The notes under the pieces: model-generated
Database searches by the model: none
What the model saw: only the letters and a program-made list of their open reading frames with translations
Told to the model about the DNA's origin: nothing
Program-made: the position numbers and the translations under genes
NCBI RefSeq assembly: GCF_001623875.1
Contig: NZ_LWAE01000002.1
Span: forward strand, 496,001-560,000
Source of the DNA: Clostridium magnum DSM 2767
GTDB lineage: Bacteria; Bacillota; Clostridia; Clostridiales; Clostridiaceae
DNA length: 64,000 bases
Direction of reading: 5' to 3'
Shown: positions 36,238 through 44,286 of the stretch, piece after piece
How positions within the stretch are numbered: position 1 is the first letter of the stretch
Layout of the letters: every line of letters begins with the position of its first letter

Positions 36238-37079
36238 CCTACAAATACTGTACAGGTACTACTTATGAACGTAAAGCCCTTGATAATATAACATTTAAGG
36301 TGGAGACAGGCGATGTTATTGGAATTATTGGAGAGAATGGTTCAGGAAAATCAACGCTTATAAAACACCTTAACGGAATATTACAGCCTACGGATGGAAG
36401 TATAAAAATTTTTGGTAAGGATATATGTGACAAACGGTATAGAAATGAATTGTGGGAAAAGGTCGGTATTGTATTTCAGTTTCCGGAACAACAGACATTT
36501 GAGGATACAGTATTCAATGAAATCGCTTATGGACTTAAAAATTTACAAGTTTCTAAAGAAGAAATTCCAGTTAGGGTCAAGAGTTCGTTAGAAAAAGTTG
36601 GATTGGAGTATGAGTCCATAATAAGTATTTCACCTCTTTCTTTAAGTGGAGGGATACGCAGAAGAGTAGCTGTAGCAAGTATATTAGCTATGGAACCTGA
36701 AATACTTATATTAGACGAATGCACCGCTGGCTTAGATTTACTAGGTCGTGAAAAAATTATAGATATTATAAAAAAAATAAAGAAAGAAAGTAAAACAACT
36801 ATAATTATGGTATCTCATAATATAAGTGAGTTAATTGAATTATGCAGTCATATAGCTGTATTAAAGGATGGAAAATTAATTTCTTTTGGAAAAACACATC
36901 AGGTTCTAAGTGAAAAAAATGTACAAAAAATGTATTTTAATATGTTTCCTGACTATATTCAGCTTATGCATAAGTTGTCGGAAACCTTCGGAAATATAAA
37001 TGCTAAAAGCATGTATATAGAAGAAATTGAAATGGAATTACACAATTTATTGAAAGGATTTAAAGATGAAAGAAATTAA
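36210..37079 (+). CDS. ecfA2: ECF transporter ATPase EcfA2 with unusual signature and Walker B
   Basis: The 289-residue ATPase has Walker A GENGSGKST and the EcfA2-type Q-loop FQFPEQQTFEDTVFNEIAYG. The signature reads LSGGIRRRVAVAS, with Ile where Gln is usual. Walker B reads LILDECTAGLD, with Cys in place of the common Pro. The catalytic Glu is kept, so ATP hydrolysis is still expected. It overlaps ecfA1 at its start and ecfT at its end (14 bases). Confidence 0.92.
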   Translation: MPIIEAKNLTYKYCTGTTYERKALDNITFKVETGDVIGIIGENGSGKSTLIKHLNGILQPTDGSIKIFGKDICDKRYRNELWEKVGIVFQFPEQQTFEDTVFNEIAYGLKNLQVSKEEIPVRVKSSLEKVGLEYESIISISPLSLSGGIRRRVAVASILAMEPEILILDECTAGLDLLGREKIIDIIKKIKKESKTTIIMVSHNISELIELCSHIAVLKDGKLISFGKTHQVLSEKNVQKMYFNMFPDYIQLMHKLSETFGNINAKSMYIEEIEMELHNLLKGFKDERN

Positions 37080-37851
37080 ATTAGGACAATATATAAGAGG
37101 AACCTCACTTATTCACAAGTTAGATCCAAGAGCTAAAATAATCTACTGTTTATTTATTGTTTGTTCTACCATAATAAATTCAGACTGGTTAATTATTTTA
37201 GTTAATATATGCACTTTAATTTTAGCCATAATTTTGTCTAAAATAAATATTTTTAAGTTCTTTTTTCGTATGAAATCCTTGCTGTTAATTTTTATGTTTA
37301 CTTTATTTTTTCAAGCCATTCTTACTCAAGGTGAACAGTTATTTCATATATGGAAACTAAGCTTTACAAAAGAAGGCATTTATCAAGGAATACTTACGAT
37401 ATTTCGTTTAATTGCTATTTATTTATGTTCTACAATATTGACTATGACAACATCACCAATGAATTTAATATTTGGGTTAGAAGTATTGTTTTCCCCGTTG
37501 AAAAAGTTGAATATTCCAATTAATCAGTTAGCTATGATTATAAGTATAGCGTTAAGATTTATGCCAACTATCATTGAAGAAGTAGATAATATAAAATGTG
37601 CCCAAAAATCACGAGGTGCTCAATTTGAATCAGGAAACTTACTTGTTAGGTTGCAAAGTGTACTAGCTGTATTAATACCTATTTTGGCAAATTCTTTACA
37701 AAGAGCTAATGATTTAGCTGTTGCTATGGAGAGCAGGTGCTATGATTGTAAGTCAAGTTCAAAGGTTTCTTACAATGTTCCTTATAAAAGAATGGACATA
37801 ATAGTTATTGGGGGAGTAATAATTAATTTAGTTGTGTGTTTTATAATATGA
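37066..37851 (+). CDS. ecfT: ECF transporter transmembrane protein EcfT
   Basis: The 261-residue membrane protein has the EcfT pattern: a short N-terminal segment YIRGTSLIHKLDPRAK, several helices, and the long cytoplasmic coupling helices holding the two Ala-Arg-Gly-type motifs. These are seen as AQKSRGAQF near residue 183 and VAMESRCYD near residue 223. The second motif departs from ARGY. It links the ATPases to the S component. The candidate S component at 25417 is the only one visible in the window. Confidence 0.92.
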   Translation: MKEIKLGQYIRGTSLIHKLDPRAKIIYCLFIVCSTIINSDWLIILVNICTLILAIILSKINIFKFFFRMKSLLLIFMFTLFFQAILTQGEQLFHIWKLSFTKEGIYQGILTIFRLIAIYLCSTILTMTTSPMNLIFGLEVLFSPLKKLNIPINQLAMIISIALRFMPTIIEEVDNIKCAQKSRGAQFESGNLLVRLQSVLAVLIPILANSLQRANDLAVAMESRCYDCKSSSKVSYNVPYKRMDIIVIGGVIINLVVCFII

Positions 37852-37886
37852 AGTGAAATTTGAATTAAAGTTTAGGAGGATGAAAC

Positions 37887-38660
37887 ATGAATATTCTTGT
37901 ATGTATAGATGACACAGATAGTATAGATAGCAGAGGAACAGGAGAATTGGCAGAAAATATAGCTGATAATATAGAAAGCTGTGGTTGGGGGAAAGCATGC
38001 GCTGTAACAAGACATCAACTGCTTCTTCATAGAGAAATACAATATACTTCTCATAACAGTTCTATGTGTTTTTCAGCGGAAATTCAGCCAGAACATTTGG
38101 AAAATATAATAAGTTATGCTGGTGATTATTTAAAGAATGAAAGTGAACCAGAATCAGATCCTGGATTATGTGTAGTTGTTGTTGATGATTTAAGTGATGA
38201 TAAAAGGCTTATAGAGTTTGGCTACAAGGCTAAAAGAATGATACTAAGTAAAGAAAATGCTTATGATTTGGCAAAAGAACTAAATGTACATCTTTCCGAG
38301 CATGGAGGAAGCGGTCTGGGAGTTATTGGAGCTCTTGCTGGAGCAGGGCTTAGATTAAGTGGAAATGATGGTTGGTTCAAAGGTGCTCATAAAGTTAAAA
38401 CTTCAAATAGTATTATAAAAGTTTCAGAGCTTTGTTCTTACAAAAACATTGATAGGGTCCAATGTATACAGGGTGAATATTTAGAAGATAATGAAGAAGT
38501 AGTAATAGGAAAATTAGTAAAGACTATGTTGATAAATGGACAGGCAGTTGTTTTAGTTGACAAAGTAGATATTGAAGGTAATGGAGCTAGGTGGAAGACC
38601 TGTGGAAAGCAGCAATTAAGGGAATATGAGGAGATGAAGCTTAATGTGGATTGTAAATGA
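37887..38660 (+). CDS. TiaS-like (TCKD-type) protein of unknown substrate
   Basis: The 257-residue protein begins CIDDTDSIDSRGTGELAENI, which resembles the start of archaeal TiaS (tRNA-Ile2 agmatinylcytidine synthetase) and its ATP-using TCKD fold. A central glycine-rich stretch HGGSGLGVIGALAGAGLRLSG follows. The zinc-ribbon and OB parts of TiaS are absent, so tRNA modification is unlikely. It begins 35 bases after ecfT behind TTAGGAGGA and overlaps the next gene. It may act on the compound imported by the ECF transporter, but that is inference from position only. Confidence 0.65.
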   Translation: MNILVCIDDTDSIDSRGTGELAENIADNIESCGWGKACAVTRHQLLLHREIQYTSHNSSMCFSAEIQPEHLENIISYAGDYLKNESEPESDPGLCVVVVDDLSDDKRLIEFGYKAKRMILSKENAYDLAKELNVHLSEHGGSGLGVIGALAGAGLRLSGNDGWFKGAHKVKTSNSIIKVSELCSYKNIDRVQCIQGEYLEDNEEVVIGKLVKTMLINGQAVVLVDKVDIEGNGARWKTCGKQQLREYEEMKLNVDCK

Positions 38661-38856
38661 AAAAAAACAAAGAGAATTTTTAGGGGGAAAAGATAGTTGG
38701 CCTGAAGTAATAAAGGAAGCAGAGAAGTGTCCATTTTTTAGGTTTGATGTGGATGAGGAAGTTATAGAAGAGGAAGTTATAGCTTGTTATAATTGTATAT
38801 TTAGAAGATGGACAGATAAGTCTTTTGCTTGCTGCCATTCTGCAAAGATGGAGTAA
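38644..38856 (+). CDS. Small cysteine-rich protein
   Basis: The 70-residue protein has Cys at about 29 (EKCPFF), 48 and 51 (ACYNC) and 63-64 (FACCHS), which suggests a zinc or Fe-S site. It overlaps the TiaS-like gene by 17 bases in another frame, starting at an ATG, so the two are coupled. I do not recognise the family. Confidence 0.65.
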   Translation: MWIVNEKKQREFLGGKDSWPEVIKEAEKCPFFRFDVDEEVIEEEVIACYNCIFRRWTDKSFACCHSAKME

Positions 38857-38968
38857 GTAATAGAGGGGGGATTTTATTTTTTACTGTAATATATTTTCAT
38901 AAATTAAATTTTGAGAAGAAATCAGTCAGTGATAGTTAATATTTTAATATAGATTAGGAGTGTTTCAA

Positions 38969-40408
38969 TTGTATGATGTTGCAATAATTGGCGGCGGTGT
39001 CTTAGGAAATATGGTTGCAAGAGAGCTGAGCCGTTATAAACTAGATATGGTTGTATTAGAAAAAGAATATGATGTGGGAGAAGAAACGACAAAGGCAAAC
39101 AGCGGAATTATTCATGCAGGTTTTCACCCAAGAGGCGGAAGCTTGAAGGGAACAGCCTGTGTCAAAGGGAATGAAATGTTTCCAAAGCTGTGTGAAGAGC
39201 TTGATGTTCCTTTTGAACAGAGAGGCTCAATTTTTGTCGCTTTTCATGAGGGGGGAAAAGATCATCTTAAAAAAGTGTGGGACAGAGGAATCAAGAATGG
39301 TGTTATAGGTATGAGGATGATGGAAACAGATGAGGTATTAGAGATGGAGCCGCTCATTAGTCCCAAGGTTATTCAGGCCATGTATGCACCTTCTACTGCA
39401 ATCATATCTCCTTTTCAACTGGTTGTAGCATTAGCAGAATCAGCTGTTCAAAATGGTATGGAATATCGTTTTAATACAGAAGTAATCTCGTTGGAAAGCA
39501 CTGATGAACATTATATACTACATACAAATAACAAAGATATAAAAGCCAAATATATTGTAAATACAACAGGTGGGTTTGCCGGAAATATTGAAGCCTTTGT
39601 TAAACCTGCTGATCTTGTTATTAAGCCAAAAAGAGGGCAATATTACGTACTTGATAAAGAAGCAGGCTCTTGGGTAAGTCATGTTATCTATCAGGCACAA
39701 GAGGATAATGAAGGCGGAACTCTTTTAACTCCAACAATAGATGGTAATCTGCTTGTAGGACCTACTGCAGAATCTGTGCCCAATTTCAGACATACAGAAA
39801 CAACAAAAGAAGGGCTTGCCCATGTTGAAAAAGTAGCAAAAAAGATTTTACCTAACTTTGATATGTCTAGAATTATAAGCAATTTTGCGGGATTACGTGC
39901 CAATATTACAAATGTGGTTAAAGAAGAAAAGGATTTTGTTATAAGGGTATCTGCATCAAGGTTTGTAAGTGCACTTGGCATAAAGAATCCAGGAATGACC
40001 TGTTCTCCTGCTCTTTCAGGTATAATTGTTGAACTGTTGCAAAAAGAAGGCTTGATACTTGAAGAAAACCGAAATTTTATTTCAAAGAGGGAAGGTATAA
40101 AAAAGTTCTTGGAACAAACACCAAAAGAACAGGAACGAATGCTTTTGGAAAATTCGGCAGAAGGTAAAATAGTGTGCCGCTGTGAAGGTATTACAGAGGG
40201 AGACATTATAAGAGCTATAAGAAGACCAATTAGCGCAACAAGTCTTGATGGTATAAAAAAACGTTTGAGGTTAGGAATGGGACAGTGTCAGGGAGGATTC
40301 TGCACCATGCATACAATCGATATCATCAGTAAAGAGCTTGGTATACCACCTCAAAAGGTACTAAAAAATACTCCCGGCAGCTATCTTATTGCAGGGGAGG
40401 TTAAATAA
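38969..40408 (+). CDS. FAD-dependent oxidoreductase with C-terminal [2Fe-2S] BFD domain (GlpA-like)
   Basis: The 479-residue protein starts with the FAD-binding GGGVLGNMVARELSRY motif and the DAO-fold segment TTKANSGIIHAGFHPRGG. It ends with a BFD-type cluster domain (VCRCEGITEGDI near residue 390 and GMGQCQGGFC near 440; four Cys). This is the layout of anaerobic glycerol-3-phosphate dehydrogenase-like enzymes. It likely oxidises glycerol-3-phosphate or a related hydroxy acid together with the next gene product. A GTG at 38960 overlaps the TAGGAG site. The TTG at 38969, 8 bases downstream, is the likely start. Confidence 0.88.
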   Translation: MYDVAIIGGGVLGNMVARELSRYKLDMVVLEKEYDVGEETTKANSGIIHAGFHPRGGSLKGTACVKGNEMFPKLCEELDVPFEQRGSIFVAFHEGGKDHLKKVWDRGIKNGVIGMRMMETDEVLEMEPLISPKVIQAMYAPSTAIISPFQLVVALAESAVQNGMEYRFNTEVISLESTDEHYILHTNNKDIKAKYIVNTTGGFAGNIEAFVKPADLVIKPKRGQYYVLDKEAGSWVSHVIYQAQEDNEGGTLLTPTIDGNLLVGPTAESVPNFRHTETTKEGLAHVEKVAKKILPNFDMSRIISNFAGLRANITNVVKEEKDFVIRVSASRFVSALGIKNPGMTCSPALSGIIVELLQKEGLILEENRNFISKREGIKKFLEQTPKEQERMLLENSAEGKIVCRCEGITEGDIIRAIRRPISATSLDGIKKRLRLGMGQCQGGFCTMHTIDIISKELGIPPQKVLKNTPGSYLIAGEVK

Positions 40409-41784
40409 TGAATCAAAAATATTATGATATTGTAATAATTGGAGGTGGTCCCGCTGGGATGGCAGCAGCTGTAGCTGCTAAGAAAGCGGGTATAGAAAGT
40501 GTTGTTGTTTTGGAGCAACAGAGCTTTTTAGGAGGCGTTTTGCCGCAATGCATACATGACGGATTTGGTTTACATATATTTGGGAAAAACATGACCGGAC
40601 CAGAATATGCCGCATATTATCGTCGTTTATTTTCTGATATGAATATAGAAAATTATGTTTCAACTACAGTTATGGCGATAAATGATAAAAAGGAAATCAC
40701 CTGTGTTGGAAAAACACTAGGAGCTGTTACAATAAAAGCCGGTACAATCATTCTGGCTATGGGATGCAAAGAAAGGTCGAGAGGAGCGCTGAGAATACCA
40801 GGGACTCGTCCGTCCGGAGTATATACAGCAGGAGCGGCGCAGCACATGATTAATATTCAGAATTATTTGCCAGGGAAATCAGTAGTCATTCTTGGCATGG
40901 GAGATATTGGGCTTATTATGGCACGCCGTCTGACATTGGAAGGATCTAAGGTTAAGATGGTATTAGGTTTAGAAGCCAATGGCTTACAACGTAATATGGT
41001 ACAATGTATCCGCGATTTTGATATTCCTCTGAAATGTGGTTATGCAGTCACATCTTTACATGGAGTGAAGAGATTAAAAGGCGTAACCATTGCCCAAATA
41101 GATCCTAACGGAAATACAAGAAAAGACACCAAGAAGTATATTCCCTGTGATACTTTACTTCTTGCAGCAGGTCTTTTGCCTGAGTCTGAGATAGCTAAAA
41201 AGGCTGGTATAAAGATAAATGAAATTAATGCGGGTATACTGACAGATTCCAAAGGATGCACAAATGTTGATGGTATATTTGCTTGCGGGAATGTTACAAA
41301 AGTTCATGATCTAGTTGATTTTGTAACCTTTGAGGGTGAAAAAACCGGACTTTCAGCAGCTAAATATATAAAGAGAAGAAATGGAGAAGAGGCTTTTAAT
41401 ATTGAGGAATCTAACAAAAAATATGAAAAAATAAACAGCGACAGAAAAGGAGACCCAAATCTGCCTGATGATATAGAGAAGGAAAAATACAGAATTTGCA
41501 TTCTATGCCCAAATGGATGCCTGCTTAAAGGAGAGTTAAATAAAAGCTGGACAATAAGCGGGTATCAATGCGAGAGGGGAAAAGAATACGGTCTGCAAGA
41601 AATTCAAAATCCAATGCGTGTCCTTACAACAACGGTTAAGGTGAAAGGGCAGGGCCGGGTTCTTTTACCGGTAAAAACAGATGGTGCTATTCCGAAAGAG
41701 AAACTTCATGCTGTTATGAAAAGTTGCCGGAAAATAACCATAGAAAACCCTTTGAGATTGGAAGTATTATTATATCAAATGTAG
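40408..41784 (+). CDS. FAD/NAD(P) oxidoreductase fused to a DUF1667 domain
   Basis: The first 330 or so residues are a two-dinucleotide-fold flavoprotein (GGGPAGMAAAVAAKKAG at the start, VILGMGDIGLIMARRL near residue 160, and VDGIFACGNV near 290). The last 100 residues match the small DUF1667 protein (ILCPNGCLLKG and YQCERGKEYG, with Cys pairs, then MRVLTTTVKVKG). In many Firmicutes and Thermotogae these are two separate genes after the GlpA-like gene. Here they are one protein. The ATG overlaps the preceding stop by one base (TAATG). Confidence 0.88.
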   Translation: MNQKYYDIVIIGGGPAGMAAAVAAKKAGIESVVVLEQQSFLGGVLPQCIHDGFGLHIFGKNMTGPEYAAYYRRLFSDMNIENYVSTTVMAINDKKEITCVGKTLGAVTIKAGTIILAMGCKERSRGALRIPGTRPSGVYTAGAAQHMINIQNYLPGKSVVILGMGDIGLIMARRLTLEGSKVKMVLGLEANGLQRNMVQCIRDFDIPLKCGYAVTSLHGVKRLKGVTIAQIDPNGNTRKDTKKYIPCDTLLLAAGLLPESEIAKKAGIKINEINAGILTDSKGCTNVDGIFACGNVTKVHDLVDFVTFEGEKTGLSAAKYIKRRNGEEAFNIEESNKKYEKINSDRKGDPNLPDDIEKEKYRICILCPNGCLLKGELNKSWTISGYQCERGKEYGLQEIQNPMRVLTTTVKVKGQGRVLLPVKTDGAIPKEKLHAVMKSCRKITIENPLRLEVLLYQM

Positions 41785-42070
41785 GAGATACTGGTGTTGA
41801 TATTATAGCTTGTGATACTGTTTAGAACTCAATTTTTGTTTCAAAGAGTATATCTAATATTTTTGTAACTGTTGCTTGGCTAGGTAATTTTTATCCAACT
41901 CAACTAAGTATTGAACCGAGATTTGGTTCAAATTCAGGATGCTGTTCCGAATGATGTTATTATCCCATTCAAAACTACTGCTTTGTAAAAAAACAACATA
42001 AAGTTACATTAATGTATAGCTGAAAAATGTAGTTAGGTATTTTCGAAAAATATTAAAAACTAAATTTTAT
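41785..42070. other. Intergenic region with a possible surface-gene tail
   Basis: There is no intact gene. A short open stretch at 41935-41988 reads QDAVPNDVIIPFKTTAL then stop. It resembles the end of an SbsA-type Ig-like domain (compare KQDVVIPFKTEA in the protein at 44287). It may be the remnant of another surface-protein gene. The rest shows nothing I can name. Confidence 0.4.
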
Positions 42071-42196
42071 CCGATGACTACCCGCTCTAATACTCCCATC
42101 TTCTTCAAAGTGGGAGTAAAGAGCGGCTGCGTCCCTGGATTCGTTCAACTAAGAATCAGGTGGAGTTTGAAACCCCACCTGATTCAAGTTTACACT
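42071..42196 (-). mobile_element. Two-hairpin IS200/IS605-like nonautonomous element, copy 4
   Basis: In minus orientation, this copy follows ATGA (TCAT at 42197-42200) and ends CCGATGA at 42071. It is the best-preserved copy: GAATCAGGTGGGG with its complement forms the first hairpin, and CTTTACTCCCA with TGGGAGTATTAGAG forms the second. Its neighbours are a surface-gene remnant and a decayed transposase, so this is an insertion hot spot. Confidence 0.75.
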
Positions 42197-42200
42197 TCAT

Positions 42201-42245
42201 AGATAGAGTCTAAGGTACAGCAATCTGGACTCTATCTTTTTTTTA
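42201..42245 (+). terminator. Rho-independent terminator
   Basis: AGATAGAGTC (42201-42210) pairs with GACTCTATCT (42228-42237) and is followed by a long T-run. It probably terminated the oxidoreductase transcript before the mobile element inserted between them. Confidence 0.85.
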
Positions 42246-42449
42246 TTTGTTAAATTAGTAAAAATGATACAAAATATGATAAAAATGTTCAAATGTATCT
42301 GTGTATTGCGCTAAAATTAACAATAACAAACAAAAACATAATATAAAATTACAATATACAACTGTGTAGAACGTTTTGTTTATTTTTATTAGTTTTAGTA
42401 AATTTATAAAAATATACTCATAGTTTTTTATGACTTAATAATGGCGTTT

Positions 42450-42736
42450 TCATACGTTGTGCATTCCTAAGCCGCCATCACAAATGATATTTCCTTTAGA
42501 TGTTAATTTGTTTCTCTTAGTTCCTCGTTTATTTAAGACAATAAAAGCAAGACACTTAAGAGAATCATGGATAAAACTATGATTTTGTTTTGAGTTATAA
42601 CCTTTATCAGCAATAATGTAACTGCCATTAAGTAAAAATCATTCATTTGTATTAGTAAGAATTTCTATAAGATTAGAAATTTCATTGTATTAGCTTTAAT
42701 AGAGGTTGCATCAACAGATATAAAATTGTTATCAAA
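42450..42736 (-). pseudogene. Degraded DDE transposase (IS4/IS5-like)
   Basis: The minus strand reads FISVDATSIKANT, with the first catalytic Asp, then a stop and a frameshift. It then reads YIIADKGYNSKQNHSFI and LNKRGTKRNKL...CDGGLGMHN, which match the second-Asp region and the region before the catalytic Glu in DDE transposases. Start, end and frame are lost. No complete terminal repeats remain. Confidence 0.72.
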
Positions 42737-42738
42737 TT

Positions 42739-42796
42739 AGCCCTGTCAGGGCTAGTGAAATGAAGGCTTGTGAATTATGCACAAGGTTACACTAGA
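42739..42796. other. Two adjacent hairpins of unknown role
   Basis: AGCCCTGTCAGGGCT (42739-42753) is a tight hairpin. It overlaps a second structure, CTAGTG (42752) with CACTAG (42790) enclosing CTTGTG (42767) with CACAAG (42780), which has an asymmetric internal loop. The structure could be the remnant of the transposon end or an RNA element upstream of the surface gene at 42892. Confidence 0.4.
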
Positions 42797-42891
42797 TATT
42801 ATGGGGGGTGGTTTTATTGAGTGTATTTGATTAGAAATTTAATTTCTAAAGATGTTAGTTGAAAATTTATTAAAAATACAAGGGGGGTATT

Positions 42892-44106
42892 ATGAAAAAA
42901 ACAGTAAGAATCACAAATCCAAAATCACTTTTACTAATTATTTCAATGGTTACAATGGTTACATTGATGACTTTACTAATGTCTGTAGTGGCACATGCAG
43001 ATAATGTAAAGGGCATCATTAAGGCAGTAAATTTTCTAGGTTATGAATATGTTAACGAAACCACATTAAAGGTGTTTTTTGACAAAGGTTTATACTACCC
43101 AAATCAAGGACAGTTTAAAATAGAAACTGAAGGCGGCTCACCTGTTACTATAAGCAATATGAGCACTACTAGCGGCACCGGGTGGACTAATCCAATGTCA
43201 CAAACAGGTACAATAGTTACCTTAACAACAAGCAGTAATTTATCATACAATACTAGATATAAAGTAACTGTTAGCAGCACAGTTCAAATGGCAAATTCTT
43301 TTTATTTGTCCCTAGGGAATTATTTGTTACATTCAGACGTTCAGTTCTTTTTTAAGACTCCTAATTCCGATGGCACCTATAGTGGAGCCCCACAATTGAC
43401 ATTGATTCCTACAGCTGACTATGTAGGTACATCTGATAATGTTGAGGCCATCTCAGATATTCCTATAGATGTTAATTACGAAAATTTTCACTTATCTGAT
43501 ATGAAGCTTCAGAAATCATCTGATAATGATGATCAGGATCCTTATACTGACGTTGCCATGGATACAACCCTTGATACTAACAGCACAGATGGAGCTGAAT
43601 ATTATACAGGGCAAATCAACGATGCTCATACTTGTTTATTTTTACCGTTGACTATTGGAAAAAACACTACACCAACATATAATCTTTTATCCTACAATTA
43701 CTACTATAAATTGGTATTACCGCAAATAAGAGGTGTTAACAATGTGCTTGCGGATACTCCTTCCCAAACTACATTTTTAACTGGCCAAGAGGATACACCT
43801 GCTGGTTTAGGAAATCTTATACAAACTGTTACAGGATATACAACAAATAGTGTAAGTCTTTCATGGTCAGATGTGGCAACAGACGAAAGCGGACCTGCAC
43901 CACACCATTACCATGTTTATTATTCTACAAATCCTTATTTTAATTTTGTTAAATCTACAGATACTGTTAGTCACAATGGTACAACTAACACTTGTACAGT
44001 AACTGGGCTAACTTCAGCAACTACTTATTACTTTAGAATTGTTCCTGCAAATTATTATGATGAAGAAGGTGGATTTTCACCTTATGTATCTCAAACAACC
44101 AATTAA
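42892..44106 (+). CDS. Secreted Ig-like/FN3 protein
   Basis: The 404-residue protein has a signal peptide (cleavage after AHA near residue 36), an SbsA-type Ig-like domain (about 45-165), a second beta domain (about 175-300) and a fibronectin type III domain (about 305-404: NSVSLSWSDVATDE, TTYYFRIVPANYY). There is no membrane anchor or CWB2 repeat, so it is released or held by partners. The ribosome binding site is AAGGGGGGT. The next gene, 180 bases on, encodes a CWB2-anchored protein with the same N-terminal domain type, so the two probably act together. Confidence 0.82.
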   Translation: MKKTVRITNPKSLLLIISMVTMVTLMTLLMSVVAHADNVKGIIKAVNFLGYEYVNETTLKVFFDKGLYYPNQGQFKIETEGGSPVTISNMSTTSGTGWTNPMSQTGTIVTLTTSSNLSYNTRYKVTVSSTVQMANSFYLSLGNYLLHSDVQFFFKTPNSDGTYSGAPQLTLIPTADYVGTSDNVEAISDIPIDVNYENFHLSDMKLQKSSDNDDQDPYTDVAMDTTLDTNSTDGAEYYTGQINDAHTCLFLPLTIGKNTTPTYNLLSYNYYYKLVLPQIRGVNNVLADTPSQTTFLTGQEDTPAGLGNLIQTVTGYTTNSVSLSWSDVATDESGPAPHHYHVYYSTNPYFNFVKSTDTVSHNGTTNTCTVTGLTSATTYYFRIVPANYYDEEGGFSPYVSQTTN

Positions 44107-44158
44107 TACAATGCTAGGATAAATAATATGTAGTTAACTTATTATTGTCATCTTTAAG

Positions 44159-44265
44159 GATGGTTAACTTTAAACATTAATTAATTCATTTTGAAAGATT
44201 CCAAGCTTCAACGAAGTTATTATCATGATAAGTTCGAATATAAAGTTAACCATCTATATTCGAAC
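44159..44265 (+). promoter_or_regulatory. Structured leader with pseudoknot-capable hairpin
   Basis: GTTCGAATATA (44232-44242) and TATATTCGAAC (44255-44265) form a perfect 11-bp hairpin ending 10 bases before the ribosome binding site of the giant surface gene. Its 12-base loop lies within AAAGTTAACCATC (44242-44254), which is the exact complement of GATGGTTAACTTT at 44159-44171. A shorter alternative partner (AGTTAACTT) lies at 44132. The alternative pairings suggest an RNA switch or a transcript-stabilising leader. Confidence 0.5.
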
Positions 44266-44286
44266 CAATTAATAAAGGGGGGGACT

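Noticed and set aside
39691-40206. 171-codon minus-strand open frame
   Set aside because: It is the shadow of the GlpA-like gene, which has clear motifs on the + strand.
44191-44286. Longer N-terminus of the giant surface protein
   Set aside because: It precedes the signal peptide and lies in the hairpin leader; the strong ribosome binding site is before 44287.
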